Shown here one piece after another: positions 1-6,408 of a DNA stretch of 10,190 nt. The stretch comes from an uncultured bacterium. Lineage in GTDB: Bacteria; Verrucomicrobiota; Lentisphaeria; Victivallales; Victivallaceae. How positions within the stretch are numbered: position 1 is the stretch's first letter; every line of letters starts with the position of its first letter. The stretch is taken from assembly GCA_900551245.1 (NCBI GenBank), contig URVC01000092.1:1-10190 (forward strand), in the 5' to 3' direction. A program made the translations under genes and the position numbers. The notes under the pieces were generated by a model. It saw nothing but the letters and a program-made list of their open reading frames with translations, searched no databases and was not told the DNA's origin.

Positions 1-56
1 TGAATAAAATTATGGCAATTTATCCTCCGTTATGATATTATTAGTTGATAAGTTCC
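1..56. mobile_element. Possible end of an insertion element interrupting the PP-loop gene
   Basis: The PP-loop reading frame stops resembling its family right after the codons for Ala-Phe-Leu, and the next bases on the minus strand are GGAACTTATCAACTAATAAT. From there the DNA becomes AT-rich and non-coding, with a TAA in the old frame four codons on. At the opposite edge of the window the interrupted spike gene meets GAACCTATCCCTAAATAAC, which matches at GAAC(C/T)TATC and is A/T-rich afterwards. Two genes broken at the same short sequence, in opposite orientation relative to the segment, is what terminal inverted repeats of one element type would give. The transposase and the other terminus lie outside the window, so family and target duplication cannot be read. 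This is an inference; a chance match of nine bases is possible. Confidence 0.35.
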
Positions 57-559
57 AAAAATGCCGTGCGGGGCAGTGCTCGGCATACGAGCTCAAGCAG
101 AACGATTGAATCCTTGCCGCCGGAGAATGCGACGTGGAAACAGTCGAGCTTCTTTTCATACTTGCGATAAATGTCGTATATCTTCTTGACGGTAAGAGTT
201 TCAAGAGCCTCGAGCCGCAGGCGGTTTTTTGCTACCATCGCCGCTATATCAACGGGAAGGAGTGATGACCCTTCAGGCAGGACCTCCTTGCCGGTTTCAT
301 CTTTCAGCAATTCTATTTCTGGTTTCTCGTAAAGCGAACCGCCGTTGGTCTTTGCAACTTTTTTTCCGCGATACCAGTAGAAGTTGGCTTCTGCCCAAAG
401 ATATGGGTCTGGGCAGTTGCTGTCGTATTTCCAGAACTTGTCAAAGCCCAGCAGATCAAGTTCCTTCGCCCATACTGGACGTGGCTCTTTTGAGAATTCT
501 GACAGCGAATCTTCAAGAATCAGTCCGCCGGTTTCCAAATCGTGTGAATAGGTATACAT
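41..559 (-). pseudogene. PAPS-reductase-like PP-loop protein, 3'-truncated
   Basis: This is the N-terminal 172 codons of a phosphoadenosine phosphosulfate reductase-like protein of the PP-loop ATP pyrophosphatase class. The nucleotide-binding motif SGGKDS is at residues 146-151, preceded by strand FHVAF and followed by helix IVLLELVCRALP. The first 140 residues (KEPRPVWAKELDLLGFDKFW, then WAEANFYWYRGKKVA near 55-69) form an N-terminal extension that I associate from memory with PAPS-reductase-like proteins of defence or DNA-modification islands rather than with CysH. Family members normally continue after the Leu-Pro-x-x-x-Phe segment with a strand ending in a Gly-Asp motif and a further 150 or more residues. 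Here E-L-I-N and a stop replace them, so the sulfate-side domain is missing and the protein should be inactive. The ATG overlaps the upstream stop (TGATG), and GGAG sits 8 bases before it, which fixes the start. Confidence is high for the fold and truncation, low for the biological role. Confidence 0.8.
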
Positions 560-3396
560 CAGTGTTTCTCCAATTCTTTCATTCTGGCAACCACCGCCTC
601 CAATGTTTTGCTTGTACGGCGCAGGATGCAACGCGTCTCAATAAGATAAATTCCAACTTTCTTTGTTTCAGGAGCAACCGCGCTACGAATGGCGATCATC
701 GCAAAAACATCTTCGGCACTGTAGTCGCGCATACGGCATGGAACGACAGCTCCCGATACATCCTTTGAGGGTCCAGTTGGCGACAGAAGCCGGAACCTGG
801 AACTCGACCGTCGCAAAAAAGACTCAAGGAGGTATTCGTTCCATGACCATCCTGGCACAGTTGGGAAGTCCGACAGATTCATGAATGATCCAAATGGCAT
901 GGGTGTGTCTTCACAAACATTTGCTATGGCCTCGTCTGTTGGACCTATGCTGAACGGAATCATGTCGGGCGCAACGAATCTCTCTCGATTAACACGCACC
1001 ATCTCTTCGTGGGCTGTCTGAAGTGCCATCCCCAGCGCGATATTAAATTCCTTCGCGACTGCCTCAAGTTGATCAAGTGCGATTTCAGAATGTTCGCGAA
1101 GAAATACTCGAAGAGGAATCTGGGCATCTACATTTTCCCCTTTGGCACAAACAATCTGTCCATGTAAATCAAAGTCATCTGACAAGAAACGCTGAAAAAA
1201 AACACGTCGAAGAGCACCTTCAGTCATACGGCTGTCGTTCATCGTAGCACTGTCGACAAGATGCAGTTGAGACAGAGAAAAGAATCCATCCGCTGCTACA
1301 GCTGTTGCGCAGTCAGACTTGCCCCGAGTAATCTCCGTATCGTCAAATTCAATTCGCTCCGTTATGGCATAAACATCTTGAGCAATTCTGACCAAGCTGT
1401 CCGTTTCTCTGTACCAATTGCGAATGAATGCGACATCAAGATACGGGACGTAGCGTGATGTTGCAAGAACGTCAATAATGGCACCCTCTGCGGGAATGAA
1501 GGCAGCAGCAAGACGATGGGGAATTGTCTCGTCTCCCTTGGGAGCGAATAATTCGCCGGAGATATCGAAGGAATCAGACGCATCTCGCGACATCACTTCT
1601 TGAAGCAACTCGCGGGATGTAATGCCGAACGTCATAAGCTCGTCAGCGTACAATTCCATAAGACGGGAGAACTGAAAGAGAGACTGTCCTTCCAAGATAA
1701 GTGTGTTGATAAGACTGCGCCAGCCACCTTGTTTGGACGTAGGTTTCGGAAAAACCTTCCCGCCATGAGCAATGCCGACTCTCGGCAAGATGGCAGCAAA
1801 GTCAAAATCTTCAGACAAATCTGCATCAAAATACTGTCGATAAAACTTCCGGATTTTTTTCTGGTCTATCACGGAATTTGGTCTGACACCATTTGCAAAT
1901 TCCACTTGCAATAACTCTGCAAGCTGGTTCTCGTTATTTTCTGTGTCCTCACCACAAGATGCCGTCTTCGCCTCGGATGTTTCCAGCGAGATCGGGGCGA
2001 CCGTTTCGGCTTGAACGGACGCGACAGGCTTTTTGTTTTCGAGCAGCGGCGTATCCATGGCAATTTTGAAAACATCAGGCTGTTCACCGCAGGAAACGGT
2101 CAGAACCGTGTCGATCCCGTCCCGATTGGAATGATCTTCCGACAGCTGCTCGAAGACAGCCGGAAAAGTTGCCTGAAAGCTCTTGGCAAGCAGAGAATTC
2201 TTCCGCCAGAGGAACATCAGAACCTGTTTCTGGTTCGGTTCGGAAAAACCGATATTGTTGATCGAGACCTGAAAACTGCTGTCCCCGACCATGATCGTCA
2301 CGGGATGAGACTTTCCCCGTTCCAATTTAACCGACAAGTGCTTCAAAAATGCTTCATGCACCCTGACGGGGATCGTGATTCCGGTCGTAAACGTGGAAAA
2401 ATCCAGCGGTTTGCTGAATTCGGAACTCGATACGGGCGCATCAACTTTGCTTTCCGGAGCAGGCGGCTCGGAAGACTTGATCCGGTAGGTTACCGAAAAC
2501 GCCTTCACCGGGAATCCACAGTAAGCCATGAGTCCGCAGACATTTTTCACGATGCTATGTGCACTGAAATTGACCTCCATGTAAAAGCCCGGCGACAGCT
2601 CCCTTGCCGTCCGCAAAACTTGCGGATCGCGGGCAAAAAGGATGCCCTTCCTGAGCGGAGGAGGCGCTTCAATATCCGCCAGAGATTCAACTTTGTCCCG
2701 GTTGTTTTGGTAGGCATAATCGTAGCAGCGCACCAAAACCTCGCTCCAGTATTTTACCGGGAAAGTGCCGTTGGGCATTGTCAGGGATAGCGGCTGGCTG
2801 TAATCCAGATTTTTCGGGAAGTCATCGAAGGTAAAAGTTCGGACATCGCTTCCCGCAGGAACGGTCGGTTCGTGTTTTTCCGGCAAATCTGCTTTTTTGT
2901 CGGCGGGACCGTTTTGCAGCAAGTCACATGCGGCACTTAAGTCACCATAGGCAACATTCATCTGCCGAAGCCAGAAAATCAAATACTTCCGGTTGCTTTC
3001 GAACCATTCCTTGCAGACCAAATAACTGATGCCATTGATAGATACAGGGTTCTTCCAGTAGCGATTATAGCCGTTTAGATGAGCCGACTCGTTTTCATTC
3101 CGAAACAGGGGATATGAGAAATGGAATATCCTCTTGCATTCCTCCGGCGACAAGGTCAGTTCAAGCTGTTCATCGCCGAATAATCCCGAAATGATCGAAA
3201 GCTGTACCCCCGCCTTGGCCACAATGCCGACTTTATATCGCTCCAGCATATCCGGATATGGCGGCAACGCATCTTCCGTTTTCCACAGCGGGAAGTGTGC
3301 ATCGCACTTTTCGCAAGACACCACGAGACCGATATACTTTTCATCTGCGTCAAGCAGGATACCGCAGCTGGGGCATTTTACATGGAATGTGCTCAT
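559..3396 (-). CDS. Large zinc-ribbon multidomain protein, probable defence-island component
   Basis: A 945-residue protein of unknown function. Residues 8-31 form a zinc ribbon (C8-x2-C11-x16-C28-x2-C31) like the short MJ0042-type fingers. Next come a mixed alpha/beta segment (55-150) with a NGISYLVCKEWFE motif, and a segment (201-307) carrying PVKYWSEVL and a GFYMEVNFSAHSIV motif. A beta-rich module at about 338-418 (LERGKSHPVTIMVGD, then NSLLAKSFQATFPAVFEQL) resembles small modules I recall from restriction and defence proteins. A spacer with low complexity (430-490) leads to a long, mainly helical C-terminal half (490-945) whose repeated LRRVFFQRFLSDDFDLHG and WNEYLLESFLRR-like segments I cannot name. 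No membrane segment, signal peptide or catalytic motif is visible. ATGA overlap with the gene before and TGATG with the PP-loop gene after imply translational coupling and a shared pathway. A regulatory or DNA-binding scaffold role is only a guess. Confidence 0.85.
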   Translation of the reverse strand: MSTFHVKCPSCGILLDADEKYIGLVVSCEKCDAHFPLWKTEDALPPYPDMLERYKVGIVAKAGVQLSIISGLFGDEQLELTLSPEECKRIFHFSYPLFRNENESAHLNGYNRYWKNPVSINGISYLVCKEWFESNRKYLIFWLRQMNVAYGDLSAACDLLQNGPADKKADLPEKHEPTVPAGSDVRTFTFDDFPKNLDYSQPLSLTMPNGTFPVKYWSEVLVRCYDYAYQNNRDKVESLADIEAPPPLRKGILFARDPQVLRTARELSPGFYMEVNFSAHSIVKNVCGLMAYCGFPVKAFSVTYRIKSSEPPAPESKVDAPVSSSEFSKPLDFSTFTTGITIPVRVHEAFLKHLSVKLERGKSHPVTIMVGDSSFQVSINNIGFSEPNQKQVLMFLWRKNSLLAKSFQATFPAVFEQLSEDHSNRDGIDTVLTVSCGEQPDVFKIAMDTPLLENKKPVASVQAETVAPISLETSEAKTASCGEDTENNENQLAELLQVEFANGVRPNSVIDQKKIRKFYRQYFDADLSEDFDFAAILPRVGIAHGGKVFPKPTSKQGGWRSLINTLILEGQSLFQFSRLMELYADELMTFGITSRELLQEVMSRDASDSFDISGELFAPKGDETIPHRLAAAFIPAEGAIIDVLATSRYVPYLDVAFIRNWYRETDSLVRIAQDVYAITERIEFDDTEITRGKSDCATAVAADGFFSLSQLHLVDSATMNDSRMTEGALRRVFFQRFLSDDFDLHGQIVCAKGENVDAQIPLRVFLREHSEIALDQLEAVAKEFNIALGMALQTAHEEMVRVNRERFVAPDMIPFSIGPTDEAIANVCEDTPMPFGSFMNLSDFPTVPGWSWNEYLLESFLRRSSSRFRLLSPTGPSKDVSGAVVPCRMRDYSAEDVFAMIAIRSAVAPETKKVGIYLIETRCILRRTSKTLEAVVARMKELEKH

Positions 3397-3635
3397 TTTT
3401 CGCCTGCGCTCAACTTTCTGATGCGCCGCTGGAGAAAGTCTTCCAGCGCCTTGAGGCGCTTTGCCGGGAGGTTGTAGTTGCGGTCACGGGTGAAGCGGAA
3501 GTCGATCAGTTTCTGGAGCTGCTTACGCTGATCGGTCATGAACCGGGAACTCGTGCAGACACAACCGTCCAGCCCCTCCGACCGCAGGTCGAAGGAGATC
3601 ATCTCCGTATCGTATTGTTTGAGGACGAATTTCAT
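3393..3635 (-). CDS. Small 80-aa protein with HipA-N-like beginning
   Basis: An 80-residue basic protein, first gene of the operon. Its start, MKFVLKQYDTEMISFDL, resembles the first strand pair of the small HipA-like N-terminal domains common in Firmicutes and Bacteroidetes (from memory, unverified). The remainder (residues 30-80, ending LEDFLQRRIRKLSAGEK) does not follow that family and is helical and Arg/Lys-rich. It may be an authentic short regulator, or the start of a hipA-type gene joined to the tail of another gene by deletion. The frame is open further up to a TTG at 3719 and an ATG at 3701, but the best promoter places the transcript start near 3698, so the ATG at 3635 is chosen even though no clear Shine-Dalgarno precedes it. 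Its TGA overlaps the ATG of the 945-residue protein by four bases. Confidence 0.6.
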   Translation of the reverse strand: MKFVLKQYDTEMISFDLRSEGLDGCVCTSSRFMTDQRKQLQKLIDFRFTRDRNYNLPAKRLKALEDFLQRRIRKLSAGEK

Positions 3636-3704
3636 TGTCAGCACCGAATTTTTGCCGGTTCGCGCATCTTCCCCAGAGGGGAACACGACACACAAAAACA
3701 TAGT

Positions 3705-3733
3705 AATATACTGATCCAAACGTAAAAATTCAA
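3705..3733 (-). promoter_or_regulatory. Sigma70-type promoter of the zinc-ribbon/PP-loop operon
   Basis: On the minus strand TTGAAT (3728-3733) and TATATT (3705-3710) are separated by exactly 17 bases. A second TTGAAT overlaps the first, five bases further upstream, at a poorer spacing. Transcription would begin near 3698, leaving a leader of about 60 bases before the ATG at 3635. Within that leader an 11-base palindrome, CCCCTCTGGGG (3671-3681), lies at about +18 and could be an operator; this is suggestive only. No other promoter is evident between the three genes, which fits one transcript. Confidence 0.6.
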
Positions 3734-3912
3734 TTCAAAAACCGGACATTTTCCAACAATACCCGCTGCCAATCAACGAAATACGTTACAATTCGCATCC
3801 GCGTCATTATCCGGATGTGCTGGATCGCGACGGGAACGGCAGCCCGATATCAGGGAAACCCCAGAGGTCTGTGCTCATCCACGTCTTTCAAAGTGCAAAT
3901 TTTGCACTTTGA
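3715..3912 (+). pseudogene. C-terminal remnant of an unidentified gene
   Basis: This frame is open for 65 codons to a TGA at 3910-3912 but has no credible start or ribosome binding site. Its middle reads like real protein: PLPINEIRYNSHPRHYPDVL is followed by DRDGNGSPISGKP, with an acidic Asp-Arg-Asp-Gly-Asn-Gly turn of a calcium-loop or enzyme-tail kind. The last residues run through the left arm of the 29-bp palindrome, so the original end may have been altered. It overlaps the divergent promoter of the minus-strand operon, which suggests the operon was inserted or rearranged next to an older gene end. I cannot name the family, and a chance open frame is possible. Confidence 0.3.
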
Positions 3913-3914
3913 AA
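3886..3914. repeat. Perfect 29-bp palindrome (14-bp arms, 1-base centre)
   Basis: TTTCAAAGTGCAAA, a single T, and its exact reverse complement form a 29-base palindrome. The right half is partly repeated directly behind it: GCACTTTGAA occurs at 3904-3913 and again at 3917-3926. There is no T-tract on either strand, so it is not a classic intrinsic terminator. It lies about 155 bases upstream of the left operon promoter. It could be a dispersed palindromic repeat, a binding site for a dimeric regulator, or a cruciform-type recombination site; the sequence alone does not decide. Confidence 0.85.
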
Positions 3915-3941
3915 TGGCACTTTGAAGTCGAGGATTTTGAT

Positions 3942-4145
3942 TTAAGGCCGCAGACTTTGCCCGGTCTGCGAGCGGGTTCCGGACGGGGCGCTTGGCGATA
4001 CCGCGGGGGTGGTGCGCTGTATATAGAAGCATGCTTTTGTGCGGCTGCGTACCGAAATCCGCCGGAAATTGAGCATGGGTTCCGCCGGACAATAGTGTAT
4101 GCCAGGTGCGTATCCTTCCCGTTCTGCTTTCATGGTGAGAATCAT
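3942..4145 (-). CDS. Possible 67-aa leader-type ORF of a dispersed repeat
   Basis: The minus-strand ATG at 4145 has a textbook ribosome binding site (GGAGG, five bases, ATG), with a second ATG four codons on. The predicted 67-residue product (MILTMKAEREGYAPG at the start, Cys/Arg/Ser/Thr-rich after) shows no domain, signal or membrane segment and reads like low-constraint sequence. The frame closes at a TAA 28 bases before the palindrome at 3886-3914. My unverified recollection is that related leader-like stretches occur ahead of prepilin-type genes in Victivallis-like genomes, which would make this an orphaned copy of such a leader. The strong ribosome binding site is the main support; coding status is doubtful. 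Confidence 0.3.
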   Translation of the reverse strand: MILTMKAEREGYAPGIHYCPAEPMLNFRRISVRSRTKACFYIQRTTPAVSPSAPSGTRSQTGQSLRP

Positions 4146-4178
4146 TTTTGCCTCCGTTGTTGGCTTTTCTGTTTTTCC

Positions 4179-4198
4179 GGGCGGTGTTTTCACCGCCC
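4179..4198 (-). other. Stem-loop in the leader of the 67-codon ORF
   Basis: GGGCGGTG and CACCGCCC form a perfect 8-bp GC-rich stem around a four-base loop (AAAA on the minus-strand transcript). It lies 33 bases before the ATG at 4145 and 23 bases before the GGAGG. Neither strand has a following T-run, so simple intrinsic termination is unlikely. Its position suggests a 5'-leader structure that could protect the transcript or modulate translation. Confidence 0.5.
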
Positions 4199-4241
4199 CG
4201 TCTACAGTGCATACAATTCCATAAAATTCGTTGATAGCCAA

Positions 4242-4630
4242 TGATTTGCGAAAGAAATGGCGATAATAAATATGGGTTTATTTCATTGATTTTGAGGGAC
4301 TTGCATTTGCAATAAAAGCAAAGGATGCTGCCGGGGATAAAGGCATTTTCTGTGGCAGCATGAATAAGGGTCAAGGCAAGTCTGACACAGGGAAATCTGC
4401 GTTTATTATTTGAGGGCACCTCAAACAGATCGGCATAAAAAATATGGCAACGGTCGCGCACAAACGGCCCAACGTTCGCTTTTATGGGGGCGGCTGAATC
4501 GGCCTGATGCTGGTCAGGAATGACAGCCCCACAAAGGGCATTTGTGCGCAGCTGTGCGGGATGGTATTCTGAGCATGCTTTCTGTTTTATTAACAAGTTG
4601 AGCCGAAAACGGCTAAACTTATCAATAAAT
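4242..4630. other. Gene-poor region with short inverted repeats
   Basis: I see no supportable gene in these roughly 390 bases; the long minus-strand open frame across them has no ribosome binding site and no recognisable protein character. Structures present are ATGCTGCC/GGCAGCAT (4325-4332 with 4354-4361, 21-base loop), TTTGAGG-GCA-CCTCAAA (4409-4425), and AAGTT-G-AGCCG-AAAA-CGGCT-A-AACTT (4595-4620, one mismatch). The last ends 13 bases before the -35 box of the ATPase promoter, so it could be an operator or the remains of a terminator for something upstream. Confidence 0.5.
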
Positions 4631-4633
4631 AAC

Positions 4634-4661
4634 TTGACAGCAGAGAAAAAAGCGTTATATT
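4634..4661 (+). promoter_or_regulatory. Sigma70-type promoter of the AAA_14/DUF4143 ATPase gene
   Basis: TTGACA at 4634-4639 and TATATT at 4656-4661 are 16 bases apart, placing transcription start near 4668 and a leader of about 48 bases before the ATG at 4716. The heptamer TTGACAG is repeated at 4664-4670, thirty bases downstream, which could be chance or part of a control site. The inverted repeat at 4595-4620 lies directly upstream. Confidence 0.65.
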
Positions 4662-4715
4662 CATTGACAGTTAGAACCGAAAAACGGAAAAGATTTCAAC
4701 ATGCGGGGCGTTTTT

Positions 4716-6008
4716 ATGGTGATTCAACGCAATCAATATCTGAAAAAATTGATTGATCGGCAATGGAACGGCCAGATCAAAGTCATCACAGGGATCCGAC
4801 GTTGCGGCAAATCCTATCTTCTGCGTAATCTGTTCAAAGAATATCTTTTATCACGAGGCGTGAGAGACGAACAGATTATTCACTTCGAGCTTGATTTGAT
4901 CAGCAATATTCGTTACCGCAACCCGCTTGAGCTGTCGCAATATGTTCATGACCGCCTTGACGGGAAAACGGAAAAGTTCTATCTGTTTATTGATGAAATC
5001 CAAATGTCCGAGCCAGTGAAAAACCCCTATCTTCCTGATGGGAAGAAAATAACCTTCTATGATGCATTGAACGATTTCAAAGCGATTCCAAATCTTGATG
5101 TTTATGTGACCGGGAGCAACTCTAAAATGCTTTCCACAGACATCCTCACAGAATTCCGTGGACGCGGAGACGAAGTCAGGATACATCCGCTCACCTTTGC
5201 TGAATTTTATTCCACAACAGGTGGCGACAAACAGGAGGCAATGAAACAGTATTCCTGGTATGGCGGGATGCCGCTTGTGCTTCAGCAAAAGGACAACGGG
5301 GAAAAATCAGCGTATCTGTCTTCCCTTTTTTCAGAAGTCTATCTGAAGGATATTATTGAGCGAAAAAAAATTGAGTATCCGGATGAGCTTTCTCAAATCC
5401 TGGATTTGCTCTGTTCTTCCATCGGTTCGCTTTCAAATCCCACTAAAATTGCGGATACGATCCGCTCGAAAAAAAATGTCAAAGTTTCCGCGAATACGCT
5501 GAAAAGTTATTTGGAATATCTGAAAGATGCGTTTTTGTTCTGCGAGTGCAAACGATACGATGTAAGGGGAAAAGCATACTTTGAATACCCCATGAAATAT
5601 TACTGCGAAGATATCGGTTTACGCAATGCCAGAACCGGGTTTCGTCAAATGGAAATGACTCATATCATGGAAAATATAGTCTGTTCCGAATTGCGTGCAA
5701 GAGATTATCATGTCGATGTCGGAATTGTTTATGAAAACGGGAAAAGTAAAAATGGAGCGAACATAAAGATTTCTCGTGAAATAGATTTTATAGCAACCAA
5801 AGGGAATAGAAAATTTTATATTCAGTCTGCATTCGCGATGCCGGATGAAGAGAAAAAGACAATCGAACTGAAGCCTTTTTCTTTGACAGGGGATTCTTTT
5901 CCAAAGATTGTCATACGACAGGACATCGGGAATCCCTGGTACGACGACAATGGTTTTTTGAACATCAGCTTAATTGATTTCCTGCTTGATGATTCCTATC
6001 TTAATTGA
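4716..6008 (+). CDS. ATP-binding protein, AAA_14 plus DUF4143
   Basis: A complete 430-residue member of the widespread lone ATPase family with an N-terminal AAA_14 domain and C-terminal DUF4143. Walker A is GIRRCGKS (26-33), Walker B FYLFIDEI (88-95), and the sensor strand VYVTGSNSKML ends near 139. The DUF4143 hallmark SEVYLKDIIERKKI lies at 206-219, followed by a winged-helix-like stretch (240-275). The end carries EIDFIA (355-360) and YIQSA (368-372), the layout of a degenerate PD-(D/E)XK nuclease fold. The frame also opens at 4701, but family members start at a Met-Ile/Val-x-Arg sequence, so the ATG at 4716 is preferred; a GGAAAAG lies before 4701. The role of the family is not established. 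It stands alone with its own promoter, is more AT-rich than the genes on its right, and converges on the phage operon. Confidence 0.93.
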   Translation: MVIQRNQYLKKLIDRQWNGQIKVITGIRRCGKSYLLRNLFKEYLLSRGVRDEQIIHFELDLISNIRYRNPLELSQYVHDRLDGKTEKFYLFIDEIQMSEPVKNPYLPDGKKITFYDALNDFKAIPNLDVYVTGSNSKMLSTDILTEFRGRGDEVRIHPLTFAEFYSTTGGDKQEAMKQYSWYGGMPLVLQQKDNGEKSAYLSSLFSEVYLKDIIERKKIEYPDELSQILDLLCSSIGSLSNPTKIADTIRSKKNVKVSANTLKSYLEYLKDAFLFCECKRYDVRGKAYFEYPMKYYCEDIGLRNARTGFRQMEMTHIMENIVCSELRARDYHVDVGIVYENGKSKNGANIKISREIDFIATKGNRKFYIQSAFAMPDEEKKTIELKPFSLTGDSFPKIVIRQDIGNPWYDDNGFLNISLIDFLLDDSYLN

Positions 6009-6010
6009 AT

Positions 6011-6054
6011 AAAAAGCCCGGCCGGAAGCGAACTCCCAACCGGGCTTCATTTTT
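6011..6054. terminator. Bidirectional intrinsic terminator
   Basis: AAGCCCGG (6014-6021) pairs with CCGGGCTT (6040-6047), and the stem can extend inward past two mismatches. On the plus strand it is followed by CATTTTT; on the minus strand the complementary A-run at 6011-6015 gives TTTTT directly after the stem. It begins two bases after the ATPase stop, and its plus-strand T-run overlaps the stop codon of the convergent lipoprotein gene, so one hairpin ends both transcripts. Confidence 0.85.
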
Positions 6055-6379
6055 ACTCGGAAACTTCAACGGTCACGTCTTTGACAGAAAGTTCCGTGAG
6101 TTTGGCCTGCAGAGCCTCGTAAGACTTCCGGGCGGCTTCCTTCAGCATTTCTCCCTGCTGAGGTGTGATCTTGCCGTCAGTGACGAGCTGTTCGATCTTC
6201 TGCTCGACGAGAACAGTACCGCCGGAGGTGTAGGCGATGTCGAGAATGATACCTACCGTTTTGTGGATCTCGGCGACCTTTTCCTGGGTGAAGTAGGAGC
6301 ATCCGCACATCACCGCCATGCCGAGACTGAAGGCGAATGCAAGAGCGAGGACAGCAGTGATTTTCTGTTTTTTGGTCAT
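6053..6379 (-). CDS. Small lipoprotein, last gene of the phage late operon
   Basis: A 108-residue protein with a typical export signal: basic start MTKKQK, hydrophobic core of about 16 residues, and a lipobox-like end MCGC with lipidated Cys27 (Cys25 possible but less fitting). The mature part of about 80 residues is mainly helical and charged (QEKVAEIHKTVGIILDI, then ITPQQGEMLKEAARKSYEAL), with possible coiled coil at 70-95, and ends acidic. Position as the final gene after tail fibre genes, and next to another lipoprotein, suggests an outer-membrane partner in lysis (spanin-like) or a superinfection factor. No homology evidence for either was recognised. Spacing to the previous gene is 29 bases, with only a weak GAAAGAAA ribosome binding site. 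Confidence 0.75.
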   Translation of the reverse strand: MTKKQKITAVLALAFAFSLGMAVMCGCSYFTQEKVAEIHKTVGIILDIAYTSGGTVLVEQKIEQLVTDGKITPQQGEMLKEAARKSYEALQAKLTELSVKDVTVEVSE

Positions 6380-6408
6380 GATAAGTTTTTCTTTCAGAGT
6401 GTTTGAAG

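Noticed and set aside
1..60. A group II intron or retron as the cause of the left gene break
   Set aside because: The junction lacks the GTGCG-type intron start, and no reverse transcriptase or intron-like structure is visible. The matching junction on the right favours an insertion element.
2011..2790. A 259-codon plus-strand frame
   Set aside because: It lies wholly antisense to the zinc-ribbon gene, which has coupled neighbours and motif support; the antisense translation is Arg-rich shadow sequence.
3636..3719. An upstream extension of the small first gene to TTG 3719 or ATG 3701
   Set aside because: These codons lie in or before the -10 box of the best promoter, and the HipA-N-like similarity begins at the ATG at 3635.
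4179..4198. The GC-rich stem-loop as an intrinsic terminator
   Set aside because: No T-run follows on either strand, and it precedes rather than follows an open frame.
3850..4596. A 248-codon open frame on the minus strand across the gene-poor middle
   Set aside because: There is no ribosome binding site. It runs through the palindrome and hairpins, and the translation (many Cys/His/Arg, no pattern of strands or helices) does not read like a protein.
4701..4715. An earlier ATPase start at 4701
   Set aside because: It adds five residues (MRGVF) not typical of the family, which begins with Met-Ile/Val-x-Arg. It has a GGAAAAG upstream, so it is not excluded, only less likely.
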